Assembly (NCBI GenBank): GCA_002336935.1
Contig: DDEW01000002.1
Coordinates: 1 to 64,000 of the forward strand
Source of the DNA: Candidatus Saccharibacteria bacterium UBA1944
Lineage (GTDB): Bacteria; Patescibacteriota; Saccharimonadia; Saccharimonadales; Saccharimonadaceae
DNA length: 64,000 bases
Direction: 5' to 3'
This document shows, in pieces, positions 24,293-34,140 of the stretch (the stretch's first letter is position 1; every line of letters starts with the position of its first letter). The position numbers and the translations under genes were made by a program. The notes beneath the pieces were generated by a model that searched no databases, was not told the DNA's origin, and saw only the letters and a program-made list of their open reading frames with translations.

Positions 24293-26185
24293 ATGGGTAA
24301 AATTATCGGTATTGACCTCGGAACAACGAACTCAGCGTTTGCTTACCTTGTGGCAGGCAAGCCCGAAGTGATTGCAAATGCAGAAGGTAACCGCACGACG
24401 CCAAGTGTCGTAGCCGTCAACAAGAGTGGTGAGCGCTTGGTGGGGCAGGTTGCACAACGCCAACGTGTCACTAATGCTAAAAACACTATATATGGCATTA
24501 AGCGTTTGATTGGCCGTAAATTTAGCGACAAAGAAGTGCAAAAAGACATCGATATTATGCCATTTGAAATTGTGAAGCACCAAAGCGGTGTTGGTGTGAA
24601 AATGGGTGATAAAGAGTATACGCCAGAAGAAGTCTCGGCCATGATCTTGAGCAAAATTAAGGCAGATGCCGAAGCGTTCTTGGGTGAAAAAGTTACCGAA
24701 GCAGTCATTACTGTCCCTGCGTATTTTGATGACAGTCAGCGCCAGGCAACCAAAGATGCTGGTAAAATTGCTGGCCTAGAAGTGAAGCGTATCATTAATG
24801 AGCCAACCGCGGCTGCGCTTGCCTATGGTCTCGAAAAAGGTAAAGAAGAGAAAATCGTTGTCTTTGACCTTGGGGGTGGTACCTTCGACGTATCAATCCT
24901 TGAGCTTGGCGACGGTGTATTTGAAGTAAAAAGTACGAACGGTGACACGCATCTTGGTGGTGAGGACTTTGACAACGCAATCGTTAATTACTTCATTGAT
25001 GAATTTAAAAAGACTGATGGCATTGATCTACGTAAAGACAACGCGGCGATGCAACGACTAAAGGATGAAGCCGAAAAAGCTAAAAAGGAACTTTCTACCA
25101 CGACTGAGTACGAAGTGAATATTCCTTTCATCACAGCCGACGCTGATGGTCCAAAACACTTCGAATTGAAACTTTCTCGTGCAAAACTGGAAGAACTTGT
25201 AGCCGAGTTATTGAATCGGCTCGATGGTCCAGTTGAAAAGGCACTAAAAGATGCAAAACTTGCCAAGACGGACATTGATAATGTTGTATTAGTAGGTGGT
25301 ATGACGCGTATGCCAGCCGTGGTTGAGCGTGTCAAGAAGCTGTTTGGTAAAGATCCAATGCAAGGGGTGAACCCTGACGAAGTTGTGGCAATTGGTGCAG
25401 CGATTCAAGGTGGTGTGCTGTCGGGTGATGTCAAAGACGTGCTACTCCTCGATGTCACGCCATTAAGCCTTGGTATTGAAACGATGGGTGGCGTAAGTAC
25501 AAAACTCATTGAGCGCAACACCACAGTTCCAACAAGCAAGTCCGAAACGTTTAGTACCGCCAGTGATAACCAGCCACAAGTCGAGATTCATGTGCTGCAG
25601 GGTGAGCGTGAGTTTGCCACTGACAACAAGAGTTTAGGCCGATTTGTGCTCGATGGTATTGCCCCTGCCCCTCGTGGTGTACCGCAAATTGAAGTCACTT
25701 TTAACATTGACGCCAATGGTATTTTGAATGTGACCGCTAAAGACAAGGGGACTGGCAAAGAGCAGTCAATTACTATCCAAAACTCTGGAAACATGAGCAA
25801 GGACGATATTGAAAAGGCACAAAAAGAGGCTGAGATGCACGCTGATGAAGACAAGAAAAAGCGTGAAGCAGTCGATGCTAAGAACCAGCTAGAAAATGCT
25901 ATTTACCAAGCCAAGAAAATGCCTGATGAATTCAAGGATAAGATTTCTGACGAAGACAAGAAGGCAATTGAGGCGGCTGTTGAAGAAGCAGAAAAGCACA
26001 AGGATGCAACCGATAAAGATGAACTTGAAGCTGCAGTAAAGGCACTCAATGACGCAATTATGCCGATTGGTGCCAAGATGTATCAGCAAGCAAGCGAAGA
26101 GGCTGCAGCGAACGAATCAGCTGATGATAAAAAGAAGTCGGACAAAGACGAACCCGTTGAGGGCGAAGTAGTCGACGAAAAGTAG
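24293..26185 (+). CDS. dnaK: Chaperone DnaK (Hsp70)
   Basis: 630 residues from ATG 24293 with AAGGAG 9 nt before it; the longer frame from 24272 is not needed. The N-terminus is [19 protein letters not shown], followed by [43 protein letters not shown] and the linker [19 protein letters not shown]. The substrate domain and a C-terminal lid rich in Lys/Glu follow, ending [21 protein letters not shown], close to the usual EEVD-like tail. DnaK folds and protects client proteins with DnaJ (32970) and GrpE (22929). Transcribed alone under two CIRCE sites. Confidence 0.98.
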   Translation: MGKIIGIDLGTTNSAFAYLVAGKPEVIANAEGNRTTPSVVAVNKSGERLVGQVAQRQRVTNAKNTIYGIKRLIGRKFSDKEVQKDIDIMPFEIVKHQSGVGVKMGDKEYTPEEVSAMILSKIKADAEAFLGEKVTEAVITVPAYFDDSQRQATKDAGKIAGLEVKRIINEPTAAALAYGLEKGKEEKIVVFDLGGGTFDVSILELGDGVFEVKSTNGDTHLGGEDFDNAIVNYFIDEFKKTDGIDLRKDNAAMQRLKDEAEKAKKELSTTTEYEVNIPFITADADGPKHFELKLSRAKLEELVAELLNRLDGPVEKALKDAKLAKTDIDNVVLVGGMTRMPAVVERVKKLFGKDPMQGVNPDEVVAIGAAIQGGVLSGDVKDVLLLDVTPLSLGIETMGGVSTKLIERNTTVPTSKSETFSTASDNQPQVEIHVLQGEREFATDNKSLGRFVLDGIAPAPRGVPQIEVTFNIDANGILNVTAKDKGTGKEQSITIQNSGNMSKDDIEKAQKEAEMHADEDKKKREAVDAKNQLENAIYQAKKMPDEFKDKISDEDKKAIEAAVEEAEKHKDATDKDELEAAVKALNDAIMPIGAKMYQQASEEAAANESADDKKKSDKDEPVEGEVVDEK

Positions 26186-26198
26186 TGGAAGACGTGAC

Positions 26199-26240
26199 AC
26201 TACAAATAACACCTCCTCATTTAGGGGTGTTATTTGTAGT
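26199..26240. terminator. Bidirectional hairpin after dnaK
   Basis: ACTACAAATAACACC (26199-26213) pairs perfectly with GGTGTTATTTGTAGT (26226-26240). It ends dnaK and, on the other strand, the convergent gene whose stop lies at its edge (26240-26242). T-run is weak. Confidence 0.7.
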
Positions 26241-27358
26241 TAATCAGGCATAGGTAGTTCAAGAAACAGTGCCACCCACACCATGCCAGGGTCGCTTTTA
26301 TACACCAGCGAGTGAAACCATGTGCCATCCACATCCAGCATTTCGGGGAAGTTCCCATGGCGCTCAATCATGCGGCTAAAGCTCTTATACTGCTCTTTGT
26401 ATTCGCGTCGCTTATATCGTTTAAGTAAGTGTAGGTAATACTCGCCATGCCAACTCCAAATTGCTTCACCTTGATAATTACTCATGAAGATACCGCTCAT
26501 CCACCAACGGTACTTAAAGCGCTTTGGCGTATCGGTGTACTTTAGCGGGTAGGGGTAATTCAGCCGGTGTTCATCAATGTACTTGAATGTCGCATCCATT
26601 TTCTTTTCGTCGTGAATGCCACCCAGCCAAAATGGAAATAGCGCGCATTCGGCGCTAAAGGCACCATTCCAATAATCGGCGTTAAAGTAGTTGCCGTTCC
26701 AGTAGTGGTTGAGTAGCTCTTCACGGTATAGTTGTGGACGGCGTGGAAACGCATGCTGCATGCCAAGGTATTCCACACACTCTGCCATTCGGGCGACAAG
26801 GGAGTATGAATAGGCACTACGATCATAAATAACGGCGTCGCGCATCTCGGCGTACACCATGTCTTTAATTAGCCCGGTTTTTTTGTCGAGAAACACTTTG
26901 CTATATTTACGCAGCTGCCGCTCTATAAAGTAACGCTCACCTTCTTTGAGCGGATAGTCGCTTGCAACAATACTATGGAGCAGCCAAGGGAGCGCATCGA
27001 TACTTCGGGCAGGTGCATTAAAAGTATTACCCGATTTATCGATGCAAAGTGTGACCGTACCCGCACGGCGATAGTAGCGAAGTGCCCAGTGAAGCGTGTG
27101 GTGCACGCGGTCTTTGTGGCCAAGCCGCACAAGAGATTGGGCAACAGTACCAAAATCACGCATCCAAAAAAAGTCGAAGTGGCCAAGGCTTGTTCGGTAG
27201 AAGTCGCCCTCCCATAATCGGTCCAAGATTTGCTGGCAGATCGCACGGGCATCACCGTCAAAACGTTCAACTTTACCAAAATAGCGGTTGGCAATTTGGC
27301 GGTACTCTGCACGTAATGTTCCAAGAATATTGCCAACGTGGCGAAAGAAATGTTCCAT
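26240..27358 (-). CDS. Six-hairpin glycosidase-like protein
   Basis: 372 residues from ATG 27358 (a GTG at 27364 is an alternative); TATACT lies 8 nt upstream, no SD. The sequence is all-helical with repeated aromatic-rich turns typical of (alpha/alpha)6-barrel glycosidases: FDFFWMRDFGTVAQSLVRLG near residue 65, PARSIDALPWLLHSI, DRSAYSYSLVARMAE, YWNGNYFNADYWNGAFSAECALFPFWLGG and GEAIWSWHGEYYLHLL. The WMRD and SAEC/FWLG parts recall amylo-alpha-glucosidase or trehalase families (GH15/GH37/GH63-like). No signal peptide, so it acts in the cytoplasm, perhaps on a storage glycan or trehalose-like sugar. Exact family not fixed. Confidence 0.65.
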   Translation of the reverse strand: MEHFFRHVGNILGTLRAEYRQIANRYFGKVERFDGDARAICQQILDRLWEGDFYRTSLGHFDFFWMRDFGTVAQSLVRLGHKDRVHHTLHWALRYYRRAGTVTLCIDKSGNTFNAPARSIDALPWLLHSIVASDYPLKEGERYFIERQLRKYSKVFLDKKTGLIKDMVYAEMRDAVIYDRSAYSYSLVARMAECVEYLGMQHAFPRRPQLYREELLNHYWNGNYFNADYWNGAFSAECALFPFWLGGIHDEKKMDATFKYIDEHRLNYPYPLKYTDTPKRFKYRWWMSGIFMSNYQGEAIWSWHGEYYLHLLKRYKRREYKEQYKSFSRMIERHGNFPEMLDVDGTWFHSLVYKSDPGMVWVALFLELPMPD

Positions 27359-27443
27359 TGCCACCTAGTATACTCCCAAACTGCTTACGCTGCTATGGGC
27401 ATGCTACAATAAGTACACTTGGCGTGGGGAAGGAGATAGGTGC

Positions 27444-28049
27444 ATGAGTAAACATGAGCAAAATACCTCGCGAGAATCTTTTACGACACAACGCTTTGAA
27501 ACATGGCTTGATTCTTTAGATGATGCAAACGGCTCTGCTGTACAGCGATTTTTGGCCGTGCCAGCACATCAAGCTGCAATTAACAATGCACCCGGTTCGC
27601 GCGACGCTCACCACGGTTGGCAAGGTGGCTATAGGGAACATTTGCGCCAGACGTTTGTGCATGTTCACGCACTCTATGAACTATGGGAGCAAATGGGTGT
27701 GCAGCAACAGTTGCCGCCAGATGAGCACTTCACTGAGAGTGACGCGCTTACCGTCATGTTCCTGCATGACATAGAGAAGCCATTTATTTATGATATAGAT
27801 GAGACAGGTAACGTGCGGCGCTTGATGACAATGACAAAGCAAGAACGAAAAGCCTTTCGTGCAGAGGTGATAGGCAAGTACGGATTTGTGATAACTCCTA
27901 GTATGCAAAACGCCCTCCAGTTCGTAGAGGGCGTTCGCGACGAAGATTATGTACCGGGTAAGCGCGCCGATTGGCCGCTCGCAGCGCTTTGCCATGCGGC
28001 AGATAACTTGAGTGCGCGCGGACTCTACGCGTATCGTGGCGAAATCTAG
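27444..28049 (+). CDS. HD-domain-like phosphohydrolase
   Basis: 201 residues. HHGWQGGYREHLRQTFVHV (~56-74) and the pair HD in LTVMFLHDIEKPF (~103-115) give the H...HD pattern of HD-superfamily metal hydrolases; a late D (HAADNLSARGLY) could be the final metal ligand. AAGGAG lies 8 nt before the ATG. Substrate unknown; nucleotides are common. Its TAG stop touches the stop of the convergent gene at 28050. Confidence 0.65.
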   Translation: MSKHEQNTSRESFTTQRFETWLDSLDDANGSAVQRFLAVPAHQAAINNAPGSRDAHHGWQGGYREHLRQTFVHVHALYELWEQMGVQQQLPPDEHFTESDALTVMFLHDIEKPFIYDIDETGNVRRLMTMTKQERKAFRAEVIGKYGFVITPSMQNALQFVEGVRDEDYVPGKRADWPLAALCHAADNLSARGLYAYRGEI

Positions 28050-28250
28050 CTACTTTCGCTTCTTACGCACGGCGCGAACTGGTGTTTCTGTGTCGAGCAG
28101 CGACATTCCAATACAGCTCATACCAATACCGAGCAGAATAATGCCCGTGTTGGCATCAAGCGCTTTAAGAATAGACAGCACAACAACTGCGACGCCCATA
28201 GCGAGTGCTACGGCACACAGTATGAAATCAACCATTTTACCTACATTCAT
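28050..28250 (-). CDS. 66-residue two-helix membrane protein
   Basis: Start set at ATG 28250 with AAGGAG 7 nt before; the frame is open further upstream into the FKBP gene. Two helices: VDFILCAVALAMGVAVVVLSIL and GIILLGIGMSCIGMSLL, ending in RAVRKKRK. No family recognised. Second gene after the FKBP, 19 nt downstream, and probably cotranscribed with it. Confidence 0.6.
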   Translation of the reverse strand: MNVGKMVDFILCAVALAMGVAVVVLSILKALDANTGIILLGIGMSCIGMSLLDTETPVRAVRKKRK

Positions 28251-28269
28251 TTTTTGCTCCTTACTTTTA

Positions 28270-28644
28270 TTAACGAATAGCAACCAACTCAATATCAAAT
28301 ACAAGGTCACTGTTGGGTGGAATATTGCTCGCAGCTCGCGCGGATCCATACGCCATTTCACTAGGGATAATCAATCGGCGCATGCCACCAACTTTCATGC
28401 CAGGCACTCCCTCGGTCCAGCCGCGAATGACTTGGTCAAGGCCAAAGGTAATGGCTTTTCCAAAGTCGTGGCTGCTTTGGAAAATGATACCGTTTTTGCA
28501 CAGTGCACCCGTGTAGTGAGCGGTGATGGTTGCTCCAGGCTGCACCTCGTCACCTGTTCCCAGGCTGATATCAATGATCTGTAATGACTCGACCTTTTCA
28601 ATAGGTGTGAAGTCTGCTAATTTGGTTCCTTCATATTTCATCAT
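28270..28644 (-). CDS. FKBP-type peptidyl-prolyl isomerase
   Basis: 124 residues. The FKBP fold is clear: GTGDEVQPGATITAHYTGAL, NGIIFQSSHDFGKAITFGLD, VIRGWTEGVPGMKVGGMRRLIIPSEMAYG, IPPNSDLVFDIELVAI. Most active-site residues are kept (Tyr in AHYTG, Phe in ITFGL, Trp in GWTEG, Tyr in MAYG), so it should be an active isomerase. No signal peptide: cytoplasmic. TATACT (28656-28651) ends 6 nt before ATG 28644, so it is likely leaderless. Confidence 0.93.
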   Translation of the reverse strand: MMKYEGTKLADFTPIEKVESLQIIDISLGTGDEVQPGATITAHYTGALCKNGIIFQSSHDFGKAITFGLDQVIRGWTEGVPGMKVGGMRRLIIPSEMAYGSARAASNIPPNSDLVFDIELVAIR

Positions 28645-28716
28645 ACTCCCAGTATATACGATACGAATGGTGGTTATGATTGGGAACAGGGGCGCACCTC
28701 AGTATACTAGAGTGAG

Positions 28717-29559
28717 ATGAAGGAGCGTCTATCACCACAGCGCGAACAAAAACCTGGGCGTATTGGTCGTGCCACCCTAAGCTTGCTCAGAAAGCTTGAA
28801 TGGGTAGGGGAAGAAGATTCTGTATTGGATCATGAGAGAGGAATTGAATTTTTAAAAACATTCATGCTACTACTGGCTATTAATGGATCGGCGGTTTCAA
28901 TTAATGCAGTGAACCAAATGGCCAATGGTAACAGAGAATTGCTTGATTCCCAGAAGTGGATGGACGGCTGGGATGTTTTCTTCCCTGCTTTTTTTGTTGC
29001 ATCGCGTACTGCCGATGCAAAAGGTGATCATTACAAAGCTTCAGCGCTGCGTATCATCGCGTATACCGGGCATGCGGCCGTTGCATACTTGGGTGGTACG
29101 CAAACCTACGGTGCCATGATTGCAGGAGTTGGTGAGACAGATAGCAGTCTTTTGCTATCTGGCGCAACTGGCGTGGCAAATGCTGCTCTGTTTGTGAGGG
29201 AACTTAAACACGAAGATGATCATGCCGCTGATGAGCATGATATTCGTAATCGCGTTGGGCTTGGTGTGTCGGTGGCCTCTAACTTAGCTGAGAGTGCCGG
29301 AGGCATTGGCGGCGCAATTGCTGAGTTTGTCGCGCCGCCAGGAGTTCATGCAAGTGCGATTGCCGGCATGGGGATGAGCGCTGTGGTAGGAACGGGAATG
29401 CTTGCAGCAACGGGTGTCGAGATTGCACACCTGCGTCGATTACACAAAGCAAAAAAGACAAAGCGGAATCTACCTGTGCAGATTCCGCTCGATCGTGATG
29501 GCGTACCTATTTTGAAACGAGACCTAATGCCTGACTATAGTGAGTATCTAGACTATTAG
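28717..29559 (+). CDS. Multi-helix membrane protein, unknown
   Basis: 280 residues with four to six Ala/Gly-rich helices (FLKTFMLLLAINGSAVSIN, AYTGHAAVAYLGGTQTYGA, LLSGATGVANAALFV, IAGMGMSAVVGTGMLAATGV) between charged loops. A His/Asp/Glu-rich loop KHEDDHAADEHDIRNR (~164-180) could bind metal. The end is basic then acidic (MPDYSEYLDY). I cannot assign a family. TATACT lies 8 nt before the ATG; AAGGAG occurs just inside the gene and not before it. The end overlaps the convergent permease by 4 nt. Confidence 0.55.
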   Translation: MKERLSPQREQKPGRIGRATLSLLRKLEWVGEEDSVLDHERGIEFLKTFMLLLAINGSAVSINAVNQMANGNRELLDSQKWMDGWDVFFPAFFVASRTADAKGDHYKASALRIIAYTGHAAVAYLGGTQTYGAMIAGVGETDSSLLLSGATGVANAALFVRELKHEDDHAADEHDIRNRVGLGVSVASNLAESAGGIGGAIAEFVAPPGVHASAIAGMGMSAVVGTGMLAATGVEIAHLRRLHKAKKTKRNLPVQIPLDRDGVPILKRDLMPDYSEYLDY

Positions 29560-30875
29560 GTGCGCTTTTTCTTTTTGACGCTAGCCTTCTTTTTTGCGGG
29601 TGGCTTTTCCTCGTATAACTCTACTTTGGCCCGCTTGTTAATCGCGTGCATTAGGTGGTAGCTAGCAATTGCAGCGATGGTGCCGAGTGCGATTCCTTCA
29701 AAGGTAAAATCCTTACTCGCAACCCAAGTATAGTTGCCGGCTCCCACAATCAGGGCAATCGCTGCAGGCATCAGGTTTTCGCTCCGATGAAAGTCGACTT
29801 TGCTTTCAACCCATATGCGCGCGCCGAGTACAGCAATAAGCCCATAAAGTACCGTTGTCACACCTCCAAGCACACTCACCGGCATTGTCAAAATGAGCGC
29901 ACCAAACTTTGGTGATAAACCAAGCAGAATCGCAAACCCGCCCGCTACCGCATATGCAGCAGTCGAGTAAACGCGCGTTGCTGCCATCACACCAATATTT
30001 TCAGCATAGGTTGTGGTGCCTGAACCGCCAAAGAATCCAGCTAGCATGGTTGCTGCACCATCGCCCATATATCCCTTGCCCAATGATTTATCGAGGTTCT
30101 GGCCGGTCATTTCGGCAACCGCTTTAATGTGCCCAGTGTTTTCGGCAATCAACACGAGCACAACTGGCAGCATAAGCAGCACAACGCTCCAGCTAAACTG
30201 GGGACTCGTGAATACCGGCAGTCCAAACCATGCTGCGTCATTGAACGCGGCTACTGCTTTGGCATCAAGCCCACCGGTCACAGCGGCGATTGCCCAGCCG
30301 ACGATGACGCCGAGGAATATTGAGATGCGTCCCGCAAAGCCCTTAAAGAGCACAGAGATGAGCAGAATGCTCACAACGGTGACGAGTGCATATGCTGGTT
30401 GCGTGAAAAAGTTTTTGCCCGCCACACCGGCAAGGTTGAGCCCAATGAGCGCTACAATGGCACCCGTAAGAACGGGTGGCATGAGCCGGTTAATCCAGTC
30501 ATGCCCAACTTTGTTGACGAGCAGCCCAATGGCGAATAATAGTGCACCCACCGCTACAATACCGCCTAGCGCCAGGCCAATGTTTTTACCTGCACCCATC
30601 GCTGCAATGACTGGGCTGATGAATGCAAAGCTCGAACCTAAATAGCTCGGAATTTTATTTTTTGTGACGATTAAAAAAACGAGCGTTCCGACGCCCGAGA
30701 AGAAAATCGTTGTTGTTGGGGGGAACCCCGTAAGTAAGGGCACTAAAAAAGTCGCCCCAAACATGGCGACCACGTGCTGCATTCCTACTCCGATTGTTTG
30801 CAACCACGGCAATCTTTCACCTGGTGCAACGACTCCCCCTGCAGGTATTTGCTCCCGCAAGGTCCATATCCTCAT
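29556..30875 (-). CDS. NCS2-family uracil/xanthine permease
   Basis: 439 residues from ATG 30875, with AAGGGAGGG before it; the frame opens earlier at 30983 but that stretch is not membrane-like. Typical NCS2 parts are LGSSFAFISPVIAAM, LMPPVLTGAIVALIGLNLAGVA, and GGSGTTTYAENIGVMAATRVYST, which contains the substrate motif around ENIG. About 14 helices. The tail is KKKASVKKKKRT. It should import a nucleobase by proton symport, in keeping with a nucleotide-scavenging life style; the exact base cannot be read from sequence. Confidence 0.9.
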   Translation of the reverse strand: MRIWTLREQIPAGGVVAPGERLPWLQTIGVGMQHVVAMFGATFLVPLLTGFPPTTTIFFSGVGTLVFLIVTKNKIPSYLGSSFAFISPVIAAMGAGKNIGLALGGIVAVGALLFAIGLLVNKVGHDWINRLMPPVLTGAIVALIGLNLAGVAGKNFFTQPAYALVTVVSILLISVLFKGFAGRISIFLGVIVGWAIAAVTGGLDAKAVAAFNDAAWFGLPVFTSPQFSWSVVLLMLPVVLVLIAENTGHIKAVAEMTGQNLDKSLGKGYMGDGAATMLAGFFGGSGTTTYAENIGVMAATRVYSTAAYAVAGGFAILLGLSPKFGALILTMPVSVLGGVTTVLYGLIAVLGARIWVESKVDFHRSENLMPAAIALIVGAGNYTWVASKDFTFEGIALGTIAAIASYHLMHAINKRAKVELYEEKPPAKKKASVKKKKRT

Positions 30876-30991
30876 ACTACCCTCCCTTGTATGAATTAGT
30901 GATATCTCACGTAGTCTATCACGTCTATCCCAGCTACGGCAAGTGCCATTTTGCTTGTGCTTTTTTGCAATAATGAGTACCATAGAATCAT

Positions 30992-32638
30992 ATGGATCTG
31001 CAGGGTGAGCTTAGTGCAATTATTGAAGGTGACGTTGATACAAGTGACGCCACGCGGGAGTTCTATAGCCACGATGCGAGCCTGTTTGAAATGAAGCCTC
31101 AGGCCGTTGCGTTTCCGAAGAGTAGCCAAGACATCCAAGCGCTTGTGCGCTTTGTGAACGAACATAAGAAGGACATTCCAAACCTCAGTTTGACCGCTCG
31201 CTCGCGTGGTACCGATATGTCAGGCGCTGCCATTAATGACTCGATTATTATGGATACCAGTAAGTATATGACGGCAATTCGTGATGTATCAGCAACGTCG
31301 GCGACAGCCCAGCCTGGCATGATGTACAAGGACTTTGAGAAAGAAACCCTGGTGCATGGCAGTATTTTGCCGAGTTACCCAGCGAGCCGCGAACTATGCG
31401 GTATCGGCGGTATCGTAGCCAACAATAGTGGCGGTGAAAAATCGCTTCAGTTTGGCAAGACCGATAAGTATGTCACCAATCTCAAAATGGTACTGAGTGA
31501 CGGCAATGAGTACGAAGTGAAGCCACTTACGCGTGATGAAGTGAATGCAAAGATGGGGCAGGATACATTCGAAGGAAATCTTTATCGACGCACCTTTGAG
31601 TTGCTGGATCAAAATTATGACGAAATTAAAAAAGCCGCACCAAATGTCACCAAAGATTCAACCGGCTACCATTTGTGGAACGTGTGGAACCGCGAAACGG
31701 GTATATTTGACTTGACCAAGTTGTTTGTTGGCGCCCAAGGCACATTAGGTATTAACACCGAAGCTACCTTGGCGCTCGTGCCAAAACCAAAGTACAGTGG
31801 TACATTGGTGTGCTATATGCGCAGCATCGATAACCTTGGTGAAGTGATTCCATCGGTACTTGCTGAAAAGCCGGCAACTTTTGAGTGCTTTGATGACAAT
31901 ACGCTGTGGCTTAGCTTCAAATTTATTTTTGCCTTTATTAAGCGGCTCGGATTTATTACTTGGCTGATGATGTGCCTACAGCTTATTCCAGATGGTTTGG
32001 CACTGCTGCGTGGGGTACCTAAGCTCATTTTACTTATTGAGTTTACCGGTGAAAGTGTCGAAGAAGTGCAAACGAAGATTCATACCGCCAAGCAAAACTT
32101 AAGTAAGTATAACTTTAGCTATATGGAAGAGGACGAAACAGAGGCAAAAAGTCGGAAATTCTGGTTAATGCGCCGTGAGAGCTTCAACTTGCTCCGCAGT
32201 AAGGTAAAGGAAAAGCATACAGCGCCATTCATTGATGATTTAGTGGTTCCGCCAGCGCGTCTGAGTGAGTTTTTGCCACAGTTGCGTGAAATCATTAAGA
32301 AATATAAGCTGCTCGCGACCATTGCAGGACACCTAGGCGACGGCAACTTCCATGTAATTCCTCTTATGAAAATTGAAGACCCAGCTGAGCGCGCAAAGTT
32401 TGAACCTGCCATGAAAGAAGTGAATACCTTGGTTATCAAGTATGGCGGTAGCGTATCAGGCGAGCACAACGACGGGATGATTCGCGGGCCTTGGCTTAAA
32501 GAGATGTATAGTCCATCTGTGCTTGGCTATATGAAAGAAATCAAAGAACTGTATGATCCGCTCAATATCTTTAACCCACATAAGAAAACCGATGCTACTT
32601 GGGAGTACAGTTTCAGGCATATTCGGGAGCATTTCTAG
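30992..32638 (+). CDS. FAD-linked oxidase, GlcD/D-lactate dehydrogenase type
   Basis: 548 residues. The N-terminal FAD domain (PCMH fold) has PKSSQDIQALVRFVNEH, RSRGTDMSGAAIND and CGIGGIVANNSGGEKSLQFGKT, with FVGAQGTLGINTEATLALV. The C-terminal half carries GHLGDGNFHVIPL and SGEHNDGMIRGPWL, catalytic features of GlcD/DLD enzymes. A hydrophobic insert (FIFAFIKRLGFITWLMMCL, ~308-326) may attach it to the membrane. It should oxidise a 2-hydroxy acid such as D-lactate, passing electrons to FAD. No iron-sulfur partner (GlcF) follows. TTGTGC/TACCAT promoter-like boxes lie just before the ATG. Confidence 0.88.
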   Translation: MDLQGELSAIIEGDVDTSDATREFYSHDASLFEMKPQAVAFPKSSQDIQALVRFVNEHKKDIPNLSLTARSRGTDMSGAAINDSIIMDTSKYMTAIRDVSATSATAQPGMMYKDFEKETLVHGSILPSYPASRELCGIGGIVANNSGGEKSLQFGKTDKYVTNLKMVLSDGNEYEVKPLTRDEVNAKMGQDTFEGNLYRRTFELLDQNYDEIKKAAPNVTKDSTGYHLWNVWNRETGIFDLTKLFVGAQGTLGINTEATLALVPKPKYSGTLVCYMRSIDNLGEVIPSVLAEKPATFECFDDNTLWLSFKFIFAFIKRLGFITWLMMCLQLIPDGLALLRGVPKLILLIEFTGESVEEVQTKIHTAKQNLSKYNFSYMEEDETEAKSRKFWLMRRESFNLLRSKVKEKHTAPFIDDLVVPPARLSEFLPQLREIIKKYKLLATIAGHLGDGNFHVIPLMKIEDPAERAKFEPAMKEVNTLVIKYGGSVSGEHNDGMIRGPWLKEMYSPSVLGYMKEIKELYDPLNIFNPHKKTDATWEYSFRHIREHF

Positions 32639-32641
32639 AGT

Positions 32642-32902
32642 ATGTTCATAGTGAAGAAGAAAAGAATAGTCATTGGAGCGCTGCTTGTAACAACTATTCT
32701 TGCTGGCGTAGTAGTGGCGGTATGGTCGCTTAGTCGCGTAAGTGGTGACGCTGAAAAATACCAGACACTTAAGCGGCAATGTATCGAAAAATATAATCAA
32801 GATGTTGAAAAGGGTGTTCGTTTTATACAGTATCCCTGTTCTGACGACATAATCAAGTCGGAATTTCAGACACGTTACGGCCATCCATACCGCGAAGGAT
32901 AG
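32642..32902 (+). CDS. Small membrane-anchored extracytoplasmic protein
   Basis: 86 residues: basic start (MFIVKKKR), one helix (IVIGALLVTTILAGVVVAVW), then a short external domain with two Cys (47 and 66: RQCIEKY and YPCSDD) that could form a disulfide. Starts 4 nt after the oxidase stop, so it is probably cotranscribed. No family recognised. Confidence 0.6.
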   Translation: MFIVKKKRIVIGALLVTTILAGVVVAVWSLSRVSGDAEKYQTLKRQCIEKYNQDVEKGVRFIQYPCSDDIIKSEFQTRYGHPYREG

Positions 32903-32921
32903 TGGGTTACAAACGCTGCCA

Positions 32922-32959
32922 CTAGCACTCTTGCATATTGAGTGCTAGTTGTCTATACT
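32922..32959 (+). promoter_or_regulatory. CIRCE operator and dnaJ promoter
   Basis: CTAGCACTC (32922-32930), 9-nt spacer TTGCATATT, GAGTGCTAG (32940-32948). TTGCAT in the spacer (32931-32936) is 17 bp before TATACT (32954-32959). Confidence 0.9.
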
Positions 32960-32969
32960 GGTAACAGAT

Positions 32970-34076
32970 ATGACCAAACGCGATTACTATGAAATCCTTG
33001 GCGTTACCAAAACTGCCAGCGATGATGAAATAAAGAAGGCCTTTCGTAAGCTTGCCGTCAAATACCATCCAGATAAAGAGGGGGGTGATGAGACGAAGTT
33101 CAAAGAAGCGAATGAGGCGTATGAAGTGCTCAAAGACAAGCAAAAACGCCAGCGCTATGACCAGTTTGGTCATGCTGGAGTTGGTGGGGCTAGTGGCGCT
33201 GGCGCTGGAGGTAATCCGTTTGAAGGCTTCAACTTTAACGGCCAAGATATTCATTTTGATTTTGGTGGTGGCGGTGGTTTCGGTGATATATTTAGCCAGT
33301 TCTTTGGGGGTGGCCCTCAGCAGACGTACGGTCCAACTCGTGGGCGAGATGTTGAAACGAGTATAACACTGAGCTTTGAGGATGCAGTATTTGGTAGAGA
33401 AGTGGACTTGTCGCTTAATCTTGACGACGAGTGCACACACTGTAAGGGCACGACAGTTGAACCCGGCTACAGTACAAAGACTTGTGAAACATGTAAGGGT
33501 GCTGGTCAGCAAGTTCGATTGATGAACACGATGTTTGGGCAAATTCAGCAAGCGGTGACCTGTGAAACATGCCGGGGCAAAGGAAAGATTCCTGAGAAGC
33601 TTTGTACGCGATGCAACGGTAAGGGCACGGAGCGACGCCAACAAACGATAACAGTGAAAATTCCTGCCGGCATCGATGATGGCGCGACGATTCGCTTGCG
33701 CGAGCGCGGTGAGGCAATTGGGGGTGGCGCGAAGGGCGATTTGTATGTGCATATCAAAGTCAAAGCGCACAAAAAGTTTACCCGTGAAGGCGATTTATTG
33801 CTGAGCGAGGAGCATATCGACATGGTGCAGGCGGCTCTTGGCACGGAGATCGATGTCGAAACAGTAGACGGCATCATTACCATGAAGATTCCAGCTGGCA
33901 CGCAGAGCGGTACCGATTTTAAGCTGAGCGGGCACGGAGTGCCGCATCTACGCAGCGAAACGCGCGGTGCGCACATTGTAAGTGTGGTTGTCGATACTCC
34001 AACGAAGCTTAGCAAAAAGCAACGCGAATTACTTGAGCAGTTCAGCAGCAGCAAAAAGCACGGTTTATTCTCGTAG
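32970..34076 (+). CDS. dnaJ: Chaperone DnaJ
   Basis: 368 residues from ATG 32970, 10 nt after TATACT; an upstream in-frame ATG (32949) lies in the operator. J-domain [33 protein letters not shown] with HPD, a Gly/Phe-rich linker ([10 protein letters not shown]...), four zinc-finger CxxCxGxG motifs ([32 protein letters not shown]) and the C-terminal substrate domains. DnaJ delivers clients to DnaK and stimulates its ATPase. Its own CIRCE puts it in the HrcA regulon although it is 6.8 kb from dnaK. Confidence 0.97.
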   Translation: MTKRDYYEILGVTKTASDDEIKKAFRKLAVKYHPDKEGGDETKFKEANEAYEVLKDKQKRQRYDQFGHAGVGGASGAGAGGNPFEGFNFNGQDIHFDFGGGGGFGDIFSQFFGGGPQQTYGPTRGRDVETSITLSFEDAVFGREVDLSLNLDDECTHCKGTTVEPGYSTKTCETCKGAGQQVRLMNTMFGQIQQAVTCETCRGKGKIPEKLCTRCNGKGTERRQQTITVKIPAGIDDGATIRLRERGEAIGGGAKGDLYVHIKVKAHKKFTREGDLLLSEEHIDMVQAALGTEIDVETVDGIITMKIPAGTQSGTDFKLSGHGVPHLRSETRGAHIVSVVVDTPTKLSKKQRELLEQFSSSKKHGLFS

Positions 34077-34095
34077 CGATTACTGCACGGGGTGG

Positions 34096-34120
34096 TATAC
34101 TAAAACCATAATGGTTTTAG
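34096..34120 (+). promoter_or_regulatory. Promoter -10 merged with a perfect palindrome
   Basis: TATACT (34096-34101) is followed with 2-bp overlap by the palindrome CTAAAACCAT (34100-34109), A, ATGGTTTTAG (34111-34120). The expected start of transcription falls inside it. It could be an operator or a hairpin at the 5' end of the mRNA. AAGGGG lies at 34123-34128 before the ATG at 34141. Confidence 0.55.
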
Positions 34121-34140
34121 CTAAGGGGTAGCAAACAAAC

